NCBI GenBank assembly: GCA_002692855.1
Contig: NZMJ01000134.1
Location: 1-64,000 of the forward strand
Direction: 5' to 3'
Source of the DNA: Maricaulis sp.
GTDB taxonomy: Bacteria; Pseudomonadota; Alphaproteobacteria; Caulobacterales; Maricaulaceae
Length of the DNA: 64,000 nucleotides
The position numbers and the translations under genes are program-made. Shown piece after piece: positions 1-7,301 of the stretch. The notes below the pieces were generated by a model that worked only from the letters and a program-made list of their open reading frames with translations, did no database searches and was not told where the DNA came from. How positions within the stretch are numbered: position 1 is the stretch's first letter; each line of letters begins with the position of its first letter.

Positions 1-24
1 AGGAAAAGAGACGCCAAAGGATTT

Positions 25-46
25 CCTCCCCCGTTTACGGGGGAGG
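25..46. repeat. GC-rich palindrome upstream of rimM
   Basis: Nine-base perfect inverted repeat (CCTCCCCCG / CGGGGGAGG) around a TTTA loop. It continues into a second imperfect palindrome (GGTCCGGAGGACC) and a GGAAGGGGG tail. A shorter relative (CCCCGTCAGACGGGG) lies at 641-655. It resembles the REP-like intergenic palindromes seen elsewhere in this window; whether it acts as a terminator for an upstream gene cannot be judged because the sequence begins here. Confidence 0.6.
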
Positions 47-83
47 TGGTCCGGAGGACCGGAAGGGGGATCCTGTTCTGCCC

Positions 84-608
84 ATGACAGATCCGCTCGT
101 CTGCATTGCTGCCATCAAGGGCGCCCACGGCGTGAAGGGGGAGGCGCGCATCGTCTCCTTCACCGGCGAGCCCGAGGCCTGTTTTTCCTATCGGCCCTGG
201 CGGGACGAGACCGGCAAGCTGGTCGTGACGCCGAAGCGCTGGCGGGCGGTCAAGGACGGCTTTGTTGTCGCCTTCGAGGAAAGCCATCAGCGCGAAGCGA
301 TTGATGCGATGAAGGGGACGCGGCTTTACGTGCCGCGCTCGACCTTGCCGGACCCCGAGGACGACGAGTTCTACCACGCCGACCTGATCGGGCTCGCCGT
401 GTTCGACACGGACGGCAATGCGCTGGGGAAGATCGTCGCCGTACCCGATTTCGGAGCCGGGACGCTGATCGAGATCACTGGCCCCGACGGCGTCTTCTTT
501 CATCCCTTCACAAAAGATGCCGTACCCGAGATTGATCTCGATGCCGGGCGTTGTGTGATCGTGGTTGAAGAGGCGGAAGATGCCGGAGACGCGGACGGCC
601 CGGTCTAG
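84..608 (+). CDS. rimM: Ribosome maturation factor RimM
   Basis: 174 residues, normal for RimM. The N-terminal RimM barrel spans about residues 5-88 and starts with IAAIKGAHGVKGEARI, the family signature. The C-terminal PRC-barrel (about 95-165) carries FYHADLIGLAV and a late HPFTKDAVPEIDL. RimM binds ribosomal protein S19 and assists processing and assembly of the 30S head in the cytoplasm. It normally sits in rpsP-rimM-trmD-rplS; here trmD and rplS follow, but only after two inserted secreted-protein genes, and rpsP would lie upstream of the window. A GC-rich palindromic repeat lies immediately upstream. The ATG is preceded by a purine-rich GGAAGGGGG at a rather long spacing. Confidence 0.95.
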   Translation: MTDPLVCIAAIKGAHGVKGEARIVSFTGEPEACFSYRPWRDETGKLVVTPKRWRAVKDGFVVAFEESHQREAIDAMKGTRLYVPRSTLPDPEDDEFYHADLIGLAVFDTDGNALGKIVAVPDFGAGTLIEITGPDGVFFHPFTKDAVPEIDLDAGRCVIVVEEAEDAGDADGPV

Positions 609-665
609 CGTTTTCAATCTGCAACTTTCGCGTTAGCTTTCCCCGTCAGACGGGGGAGGCGTTCC

Positions 666-1295
666 ATGCTGGTTTCACTACTTTCAATCGTGTTGGCGGC
701 TGCGGCTCCGCAAGGGGCGGGCCCGAACCGCGTGTACTGCGAGGTCGAGGCCGAGCGGCGCGGCGACGGTCCGCCGTCGGTGCTGCGCCTCGACTGCCCG
801 AATGATTTCGAGGGCCATGAAGCCCTGCAAGCCGCCGCCGATGCGGCGATTGCCGGTGTTGATCTGGGATTGAACCGGCGCGGCCGGTTCGCCCTGGCCC
901 CGGCGGTCGTGTTCATTCGTGACCCCAACCGGGGCTGGCGCGCGGCCGACGAGCAGATGCTGATCCGGCCGATGTTCCTGGTGCCGCCGCAGGAATTCAT
1001 GCGCCGACCGCGCCACTATCGCTGCGACTACGAAGTCTGGCCGGGATCGGACGGGCGCGGTGATAACATGCAGATGACCTGCTATGCGGGCGAATCCACC
1101 CGGCCCTCCCGCCCGGCGCAGCGAACGATGGAGGATTTTGTCCGCTCGACGCGCTGGATGCCGACCGGCACACGTTTCTGCTTCACCCACAGCGAGATCG
1201 GCGAGGTCGACGGCGTGAACAGCCGCGGCCAGACCGAGAGCGGCGAGCCGTTGAACCCGCTGGTGCATTTCCCAGAATACTGCGCGGGGGAGTAA
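666..1295 (+). CDS. Secreted hypothetical protein, first of a paralogous pair
   Basis: 209 residues with a short hydrophobic N-terminus (MLVSLLSIVLAAAAPQ) that looks like a cleavable signal peptide. No family recognised. Conserved with the next gene: an early CEVEA/CDVLY-type Cys, the RLDCPNDFEG block, the CDYEVWPGSDGRGDN segment, RWMPTGTRFC, and a Cys near the C-terminus (PEYC). Six or so Cys recur at similar places, suggesting disulfides in the periplasm. GGGGGAGG eight bases before the ATG is a good ribosome-binding site. The gene lies between rimM and trmD, an unusual position for an exported protein. Function unknown. Confidence 0.75.
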   Translation: MLVSLLSIVLAAAAPQGAGPNRVYCEVEAERRGDGPPSVLRLDCPNDFEGHEALQAAADAAIAGVDLGLNRRGRFALAPAVVFIRDPNRGWRAADEQMLIRPMFLVPPQEFMRRPRHYRCDYEVWPGSDGRGDNMQMTCYAGESTRPSRPAQRTMEDFVRSTRWMPTGTRFCFTHSEIGEVDGVNSRGQTESGEPLNPLVHFPEYCAGE

Positions 1296-1298
1296 GGG

Positions 1299-1934
1299 GT
1301 GATTGCGTTTCTGTTTCTTCTGATGGCTGTGCAGTCGAGTGCAGGGGTTGCGGACCCGAACGTCGCGGTCTGCGACGTGCTCTACGCGCAAGGCGAAGAC
1401 AGCGAAGCGCCGCTCTATATCCAGTTCGACTGCCCGGATGATGTCGAAGCGGCCGGCGAACTACAAACGCTGGCGAACGCCTTGTCGGGCCGGCTCGATC
1501 TGTCGCTGGTGCGTGAAGGCTTGTTCTACGACATCGACGATACGGTCGACTTCCGCCGGGCTGACGGCGAATGGGCCCCCGTGCCTGGGCCGCCTTTCAT
1601 TCGTGGGAAATCGTTTTTCCCGACACGCTTGGCCGAGTACGGGAAGCTGTTTTACTGCGCTTATGCGGCAACGCCTCGGACTGATGGCCGGGGCGGCGAC
1701 CTCCGAATGTCCTGCCTTGTCGGTGGCCGGCAGGTGCGCCGGCACGTCGAACTCGCTGAAGAGGCGACGCGATTGTCGATCGAGAATTCGCGATGGATGC
1801 CGACGGACCGGCCCTATTGTTACCAGGACGATTTCACGATCGAGATCGAACTCATCATTCGAGGCGGCCCAGGTATTGAAGGACAACCTTTGCCCGATCT
1901 CAACCAGTTGCCGATGCTGTGCGAGCAGGAGTGA
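1299..1934 (+). CDS. Secreted hypothetical protein, second of the pair
   Basis: 211 residues, GTG start three bases after the upstream stop with a GGGG just before it, so probably translationally coupled. The N-terminus MIAFLFLLMAVQSSAG is signal-peptide-like. It aligns by eye with the upstream protein: CDVLYA, FDCPDDVEAAGELQ, CAYAATPRTDGRGGDLRMSC, RWMPTDRPYC, and a C-terminal MLCEQE. The paired Cys pattern and matching length indicate tandem duplication followed by divergence. No known domain recognised; a periplasmic structural or binding role is only a guess. Confidence 0.75.
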   Translation: MIAFLFLLMAVQSSAGVADPNVAVCDVLYAQGEDSEAPLYIQFDCPDDVEAAGELQTLANALSGRLDLSLVREGLFYDIDDTVDFRRADGEWAPVPGPPFIRGKSFFPTRLAEYGKLFYCAYAATPRTDGRGGDLRMSCLVGGRQVRRHVELAEEATRLSIENSRWMPTDRPYCYQDDFTIEIELIIRGGPGIEGQPLPDLNQLPMLCEQE

Positions 1935-1941
1935 TCCTGGC

Positions 1942-2059
1942 CCCCCGCCTTCGCGGGGGTGACGGACGAATTTTTGTGACACTCCCCGGATTTGCGCAGC
2001 GAAGTCCGGGGTCCATATTACTCGCCGCCTGGATCCCGGATCGGCTTCGCCGTCCGGGA
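1942..2059. repeat. Cluster of three intergenic palindromes before trmD
   Basis: Between the second hypothetical gene and trmD lie three inverted repeats: CCCCCGC-CTTC-GCGGGGG (1942-1959, followed by TTTTTG, so it may terminate), CCCCGGA...TCCGGGG (1984-2011) and TCCCGGA...TCCGGGA (2034-2059). The first belongs to the CCCGCCTTCGCGGG family also found near 24.05, 24.2 and 30.1 kb. The 192-base gap holds no convincing gene. Confidence 0.6.
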
Positions 2060-2126
2060 AACGTCAGGGCGGGCTGTGAGAACCCCGACTCGCCCTCACC
2101 GCGCTTGACTGCTAAACCCCGCCGCC

Positions 2127-2831
2127 ATGTTCAAGGCCAGCGTGCTCACCCTCTTCCCGGACGCGTTTCCGGGCGTGCTCGGCGTCTCGGTGATCGGGAC
2201 GGCGCGGGCACGTGGATTATGGGCGCTTGAGACTGTGGACATCCGGGATTTTTCCCGTCATAAGCACGCCTCCGTTGACGACACACCGTCAGGCGGGGGT
2301 GCCGGTATGGTGCTCCGCCCCGATGTGGCGGCGGCGGCGATCGATGCGGTGACTGCCCCGGACAACGGGGAACGGCCGTTGATCTACCTGACGCCAAGGG
2401 GCCGTCCACTGACCCAGACGCGCGTGCGCGAACTGGCGGCCGGGCCCGGCGTTGCCCTGTTCTGCGGGCGCTTTGAGGGACTCGACGAGCGGGTCATCGA
2501 AGCGCGCGGAATGGAAGAGTTGAGTGTCGGCGATGCAGTGCTCGCCGGCGGTGAAGTGGCCGCGCAATACCTCATCGAGGCGTGCGTGCGTCTGATCCCC
2601 GGCGTGATCGGGGATCCGGCCTCGGCCGAAGAGGAAAGTTTCGAGGGCGATCTCCTCGAATACCCTCATTACACGCGTCCGCGCGTGTGGGAGGGCAGGG
2701 AGATCCCCGAGGTCCTGTTGTCGGGCAATCACGCGAAGATCGCAGCGTGGCGCCGGGAGCAGGCCGAAGAGGTGACGAAGAAACGCCGTCCGGACTTGTG
2801 GGCCAGACGCAACCGGCGCGATGGAGAGTGA
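2127..2831 (+). CDS. trmD: tRNA (guanine-N1-)-methyltransferase TrmD
   Basis: 234 residues. Methylates G37 of tRNAs reading codons with a first C (Leu, Pro, Arg), preventing +1 frameshifting, with SAM as donor. The trefoil-knot SPOUT domain is evident: [22 protein letters not shown] near the N-terminus, [14 protein letters not shown] around residue 56, [10 protein letters not shown], then [14 protein letters not shown] and [15 protein letters not shown], where the SAM-binding knot forms. The C-terminal helical domain ends in [16 protein letters not shown]. rplS starts three bases after the stop, consistent with the conserved trmD-rplS operon. Confidence 0.96.
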   Translation: MFKASVLTLFPDAFPGVLGVSVIGTARARGLWALETVDIRDFSRHKHASVDDTPSGGGAGMVLRPDVAAAAIDAVTAPDNGERPLIYLTPRGRPLTQTRVRELAAGPGVALFCGRFEGLDERVIEARGMEELSVGDAVLAGGEVAAQYLIEACVRLIPGVIGDPASAEEESFEGDLLEYPHYTRPRVWEGREIPEVLLSGNHAKIAAWRREQAEEVTKKRRPDLWARRNRRDGE

Positions 2832-2834
2832 CGC

Positions 2835-3263
2835 ATGAATATCATCGAGGAAATCGAACGCGAGGAAGCCGGGCGCGTCCTGGGCGACAAAGAAATCCCG
2901 ACCTTTGATGCCGGTGACACCGTCAAGGTTCACGTCCGCATCAAGGAAGGCGAACGCGAGCGGATCCAGGTCTTCGAAGGCGTCTGCCTGGCGAAGAATG
3001 GCGGCGGGCTGAACCAGTCCTTCACCGTGCGCAAGATCTCCTTCGGCGAAGGCGTGGAACGGGTTTTCCCGCTCTACTCGCCGATCGTGGAAAAGATCGA
3101 AGTCGTTCGCCGCGGCAAGGTTCGCCGCGCGAAGCTGTATTACCTGCGCGATCGTGCCGGCAAGTCGGCCCGTATCACCGAGCGTACGACCGGCCGCGAC
3201 ATCGAGCCGCGCGGCAAGGCCAAGACCCGCAGCCAGCGCAAGGACAAGGCGAAAGCCGAGTAA
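2835..3263 (+). CDS. rplS: 50S ribosomal protein L19
   Basis: 142 residues. The core (about 1-115) is classic bL19: [51 protein letters not shown] and [18 protein letters not shown]19 lies at the 30S-50S interface. A basic C-terminal tail ([23 protein letters not shown]) extends beyond the compact E. coli protein, as in many alphaproteobacteria. ATG start with GGAGAGTG overlapping the trmD end. A strong intrinsic terminator 28 bases after the stop ends the operon. Confidence 0.97.
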   Translation: MNIIEEIEREEAGRVLGDKEIPTFDAGDTVKVHVRIKEGERERIQVFEGVCLAKNGGGLNQSFTVRKISFGEGVERVFPLYSPIVEKIEVVRRGKVRRAKLYYLRDRAGKSARITERTTGRDIEPRGKAKTRSQRKDKAKAE

Positions 3264-3291
3264 GCCCTGCCTGCTGAACACAACTGCATCG

Positions 3292-3319
3292 CGCCCGCCG
3301 GAAAACCGGCGGGCGTTTT
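3292..3319 (+). terminator. Rho-independent terminator after rplS
   Basis: Perfect ten-base stem CGCCCGCCGG / CCGGCGGGCG with an AAAA loop followed directly by TTTT and a T-rich run. It sits 28 bases past the rplS stop and separates the ribosomal operon from the sulfotransferase cluster. Confidence 0.85.
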
Positions 3320-3376
3320 GCTTTGCCCGCCCGGGAATTGCATAAGGGGCGGCAATCACAATGGAGCGTCCCCGAC

Positions 3377-4990
3377 ATGGCCGAAATGAGCGAAGCCGTA
3401 GCCCTGGAAACCGTCAATACGGGCCTGCAAATGCTGGCCGGCGGGCAGGCGGGAGAGGCCGAGGCGATCGCCGATGCCGTGCTGGACGCGCGCAAGGACG
3501 ACCTGATGGGGCTCTATCTGAAAGCCCAGTGCCGCCGCGTCGCCGGGGATACGGACGCCGCACTGAAGATCGCCCGCAAGCTGGACCGCGCGCGGCCCGA
3601 CGAGCCGACAATCGCGGTGCTGCTGGCCTTGTGCCTTCTCGATGCCGGTGACGGAGAGGGGGCGATTGCGCTCCTGAAGCGGGTCGAGGCGAACGGGCGT
3701 CCTGACCCCAATCTCAGCTACAATCTCGCCAGCCTGCTTTACGACAAGGGCGACCGGCGCGGGGCTGCGGCGTCCTATGACCATGCGCTCGGGATTGATC
3801 CCGACCATTTCTATGCCATGCGCGGACTGGCGCACACGCTGTCCGAGCTTGGCGAGGACCAACGGGCCAAGGCGTTTGCCCTGTGCGTCCTGGGGCAGGT
3901 GCCGGACGACCCGGTCGCGCTGTCCGTGATGTGCCGCACCGATCTGCGCGCCGGGGATGCACAAGGTGCGGTCCGGCGGATGGATCTGTTGTGGACCCAG
4001 AATCCCGATGCGGTGAATACCGCCATTGCGCTCGGGCGGCTGGGCGAGGCCAAGGAAGCGACCGGCGATTTTGAAGGCGCTTTCGCTGTTTGGCGCGATG
4101 CCAATGACCGGTTGCGCACCCATTTCGCCGACCAGTATGCCGGGGACAGCGGCGCGTATTCGCTCGATGCCGCCAAGCAGGTCCGGGCGTTCAACGAAAG
4201 CCTGAACCCCTCGACACCGAAGCCCGCCGCCGAGGGTCCGGCTCCGGTCTTCCTGCTCGGTTTCCAGCGCGCCGGCACCACTCTGATGGAGCAGATCCTC
4301 GCCGCCCACCCGGCGATCACGACGACGGGTGAGGACGCCTCGATCAAACCGCTCGTCGACGCGGCCGGACGCACCGAAGCCGATCTCGCCGAACTGATGG
4401 CCGGTGATCCGGAGCGGATGAAGGGTCTTCGCAAGGCCTATTGGAAGTCGGCGGGCGGCGCGCCGAAGGACGGCCATGTCTTCATCGACAAGCTGCCGCT
4501 GAACATGATGTGGCTGGGCGTGATCGCGACGGTCTTTCCGGACGCAAAAATCCTGCTGGCGCTGCGCGATCCGCGCGACGTGGTGCTGTCGGCCTTCCAG
4601 CAGCGCTTCGGCATGAATTCCGCCAATTACTCGATGCTGACCGTCGAGGGGACGGCGTCCTATTACGACGCCGCGACCGGCGCGGGTGTGGCCGCGATGC
4701 GGGCCTTCCCCGACTTGCAGGTCCTTGATGTCCGCTACGAGGCCCTGGTGAAGGACGTCGAAGGGGAAGCAAGGCGCATGATCGATTTCCTCGGGCTCGA
4801 CTGGGACGAGGCGGTCATGGATTACCGCGAGAAAGCCAAGGCCCGCACGATCACCACCCCGTCCGCGACGCAGGTGACCGAACCGGTCTACACGCGATCC
4901 ATCGGCCGCTGGAAGGATTATGCGTTCGCGCTTGAACCCGTGCTGCCGACGCTGGAGCACTGGGTGAAGCATTGGGGATATGACGCTTGA
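3377..4990 (+). CDS. TPR-repeat sulfotransferase family protein (1 of 3)
   Basis: 537 residues from ATG 3377; an upstream in-frame non-ATG start at 3323 lacks support. Residues about 10-230 are tetratricopeptide-like helical repeats (LSYNLASLLYDKGDRRGAAASYDHALGIDPDHF is typical). Residues about 285-535 are a sulfotransferase domain of the Sulfotransfer_3 type: PVFLLGFQRAGTTLMEQIL (from residue 290) is the 5'-phosphosulfate loop for PAPS and RDPRDVVLSAFQQRF (from 397) the 3'-phosphate motif. The usual PRSGTT is QRAGTT here, unlike its two paralogues. No signal peptide, so probably cytosolic. The acceptor is unknown; the TPRs may bind a protein substrate. Confidence 0.87.
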   Translation: MAEMSEAVALETVNTGLQMLAGGQAGEAEAIADAVLDARKDDLMGLYLKAQCRRVAGDTDAALKIARKLDRARPDEPTIAVLLALCLLDAGDGEGAIALLKRVEANGRPDPNLSYNLASLLYDKGDRRGAAASYDHALGIDPDHFYAMRGLAHTLSELGEDQRAKAFALCVLGQVPDDPVALSVMCRTDLRAGDAQGAVRRMDLLWTQNPDAVNTAIALGRLGEAKEATGDFEGAFAVWRDANDRLRTHFADQYAGDSGAYSLDAAKQVRAFNESLNPSTPKPAAEGPAPVFLLGFQRAGTTLMEQILAAHPAITTTGEDASIKPLVDAAGRTEADLAELMAGDPERMKGLRKAYWKSAGGAPKDGHVFIDKLPLNMMWLGVIATVFPDAKILLALRDPRDVVLSAFQQRFGMNSANYSMLTVEGTASYYDAATGAGVAAMRAFPDLQVLDVRYEALVKDVEGEARRMIDFLGLDWDEAVMDYREKAKARTITTPSATQVTEPVYTRSIGRWKDYAFALEPVLPTLEHWVKHWGYDA

Positions 4991-5703
4991 GACCCTCACT
5001 GGTCATCCTGACCGGGGCGGGCGTGTCGGCGGAATCCGGTCTCGGCACCTTTCGCGACACTGACGGCGTGTGGTCGAAATTCGACTGGCAGAAGCTGGCG
5101 ACGCCGGAAGGGTTCGCCGAAGACCCGGCAGCGGTACACGGCTTCTACAATGCCCGCCGGCAGGGCCTGGCACGCGCCGAACCCAATGCAGCCCATGCCG
5201 CGCTGGCCGAACTGGAGGCCGCGTGGCTGGCACGCGGCGGGGACTTCCTGCTGGTGACGCAGAATATCGATGACCTGCACGACCGGGCCGGCAACCGCGC
5301 GCTGATCCACATGCATGGCGAACTTCTCAAGGCGCGCTGCAATGCCTGCGGCACCGTTCGCGACTGCCACGATGACCTGTCGATTGCCGACAGCTGCACA
5401 GCGTGCGGGCGAGACGGTCAGATGCGGCCGCACGTGGTCTGGTTCGGCGAGATGCCGCTGGGGCTCGAACAGGCCTATGGCGCGCTGGAGAACGCGACCC
5501 ATTTCGCCGCCATCGGCACGTCGGGCACCGTCTGGCCGGCGGCCGGATTTGCCGAGGCGGCCAAGGCGGCCGGAGCGCGGACCTGCGAGTTGTCGCTGGA
5601 AGCGGGCGAAAGCGGGCATTTCTTCGATGACACCGCCTATGGACCCGCAAGCCGGATCGTGCCCGACTGGGCCAAAGCCATGCTGGACGAGGTAAGCGCG
5701 TGA
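4987..5703 (+). CDS. cobB: NAD-dependent protein deacylase, sirtuin (SIR2) family
   Basis: 238 residues, TTG start overlapping the previous stop by four bases (no in-frame ATG nearby; the Rossmann strand begins at once). Motifs: ILTGAGVSAESGLGTFRD (NAD pocket), TQNIDDLHDRAG, catalytic His110 in HMHGE, zinc Cys pairs CNAC and CTAC, and RPHVVWFGEMP. The Y54-x-x-R57 pair in GFYNARRQ is the class III sirtuin signature, so desuccinylase/demalonylase activity on acyl-lysine is likely in addition to deacetylation. It lies inside a sulfotransferase cluster, coupled at both ends, so it is co-translated with enzymes of no obvious relation. Confidence 0.93.
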   Translation: MRPSLVILTGAGVSAESGLGTFRDTDGVWSKFDWQKLATPEGFAEDPAAVHGFYNARRQGLARAEPNAAHAALAELEAAWLARGGDFLLVTQNIDDLHDRAGNRALIHMHGELLKARCNACGTVRDCHDDLSIADSCTACGRDGQMRPHVVWFGEMPLGLEQAYGALENATHFAAIGTSGTVWPAAGFAEAAKAAGARTCELSLEAGESGHFFDDTAYGPASRIVPDWAKAMLDEVSA

Positions 5704-7301
5704 GCATTCCCGACCCGAGATTGTCTGAAGCACAGACCCGGCTGCGCATGGGCCGTCCCGAAGACGCCGAAGCGCTGGCCGACGCGCTGATCCGCGACAA
5801 TCCCGATGACACCGAGGCGCTCTATCTGAAGGGCATGTGCCGCCGCGCCGTGCATGATTTTGCAGGCGCGCTTCAGATTTTCGAGGGGCTCGATGCGCGA
5901 AAGCCCGGGCAGGCCGGCGTCCTGGTGTTCATCGGCCTGTCCCACCAGGGGCTCGGGCGGAATGCCGAGGCCGAAGCGGCCTTTGCGAAAGCTGAAGGGG
6001 CCAATCCGAACGAGCCGCTGGCCGCCTTTTACCGGGGCATGGCGCTGTTTGACCTAGGCGACAAGGAAGCCGCCGTGATGGCGTTCGGGCGCTGCCTCGA
6101 GCTTGAGCCCCGCCATGTTCCCGCGCTTCGCAGCCTGGCGCACACGCTGTTTTCGATGCGCCGCCTTGCCGAGGCGGAACGCATTGGCGACCGGGGACTG
6201 AAAATGGCGCCCGGCGATCCTGTCCTCGCTGCGGTCAAGAGCGATGCCGATCTTCGCCGGGGGGATGCTGACGCCGCGGTGCAGCGCCTGGAATCGCTGC
6301 CCGCGTCAAATGCGTCCCCGGTCAATGCCGCCATGGCCTTGAAGGTGCTCGGCGATGCGCGCGATGCCCTGGGGGATCACAAGGGTGCGTTCGATGCCTG
6401 GGCGGAAGCCAACAGGCGGGAGCGCGAATGGGCCGAACCGGCTTACGGGCTCGATGAGTCCGCCTATTCGCTGGCCGGAGTGCGCCGCGCGAAATTCCAC
6501 TTTGAAAAGCAGGCCGGACTCGAGACCGGCGCGGCAGACGGCCCGGCACCGGTCTTCCTGGTGGGCTTTCCGCGCTCCGGGACGACGCTGCTGGAAAACA
6601 TCCTCGCCGCGCACCCGAATGTCACCGCCAGCGAGGAAAAAGCCCATGCCTGGGCGATCCTTGCGGAAACCGGCGAGTACCAGGCCAGGCTTCCCGAGCT
6701 GATGCAGGCAGACGAGGCCAAGCTCGGCGCCCTGCGCGAGGCCTATTGGGCGCGCGCTTGCCCCGACGGCAAGCCGGGTCCGGGCCATGTCTTCATCGAC
6801 AAGCTGCCGGCCAATCTGGCGTGGATCGGGGTGCTGGCGAAGGTCTTCCCCGGCGCGAAATTCCTGATTGCCGTGCGTGATCCGCGCGATTGCGTCCTGT
6901 CGGCCTTCCAGCAGCGTTTCGCGATGGGGGCCGCCATGTACCGGATGCTCGATCTGGAAGACGCCGCCGCCTGGTATGATGCGAGCTTCGGGGCCGCAGA
7001 AGCGGCGCGCAAGGCCATGCCGGGTCTCGTCGCCCATGTCGTGCGCTATGAAAAGCTGGTCGAGGATCTCGAGGGCGAGGCGCGTGCCGCGATCGCGTTT
7101 CTCGGCCTCGACTGGGACGATGACGTGCTCGACTACCGGGCAAAGGCAGCCAGCCGAACCATCAACACACCGTCCGGACCGCAGGTCGACAAGCCGGTCT
7201 ATTCGGACGCGGTGGCGCGCTGGAAACCCTATGCATTCGCGATGAACGACGTGCGCGATTTCCTCGATCCCTGGGTGGAGTATTGGGGCTATGGCGACTG
7301 A
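5700..7301 (+). CDS. TPR-repeat sulfotransferase family protein (2 of 3)
   Basis: 533 residues, GTG start overlapping the sirtuin stop by four bases. N-terminal TPR-like repeats to about residue 230 (AFYRGMALFDLGDKEAAVMAFGRCLELEPRHV is a clear unit). C-terminal sulfotransferase domain with canonical PVFLVGFPRSGTTLLENIL from residue 284 and RDPRDCVLSAFQQRFAMG near 392. Ends in a WxPYAFAM...PWVEYWGYGD block shared with the first copy. Expected to transfer sulfate from PAPS to an unknown acceptor. The lack of a signal peptide argues for a cytosolic enzyme. Strong similarity in architecture and motifs to its neighbours indicates tandem duplication. Confidence 0.87.
   Translation: MSIPDPRLSEAQTRLRMGRPEDAEALADALIRDNPDDTEALYLKGMCRRAVHDFAGALQIFEGLDARKPGQAGVLVFIGLSHQGLGRNAEAEAAFAKAEGANPNEPLAAFYRGMALFDLGDKEAAVMAFGRCLELEPRHVPALRSLAHTLFSMRRLAEAERIGDRGLKMAPGDPVLAAVKSDADLRRGDADAAVQRLESLPASNASPVNAAMALKVLGDARDALGDHKGAFDAWAEANRREREWAEPAYGLDESAYSLAGVRRAKFHFEKQAGLETGAADGPAPVFLVGFPRSGTTLLENILAAHPNVTASEEKAHAWAILAETGEYQARLPELMQADEAKLGALREAYWARACPDGKPGPGHVFIDKLPANLAWIGVLAKVFPGAKFLIAVRDPRDCVLSAFQQRFAMGAAMYRMLDLEDAAAWYDASFGAAEAARKAMPGLVAHVVRYEKLVEDLEGEARAAIAFLGLDWDDDVLDYRAKAASRTINTPSGPQVDKPVYSDAVARWKPYAFAMNDVRDFLDPWVEYWGYGD

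Noticed and set aside
3356..4999. 547-codon minus-strand open frame over the first sulfotransferase
   Set aside because: Antisense to a gene with clear PAPS-loop motifs; low-complexity composition and no motif of its own.
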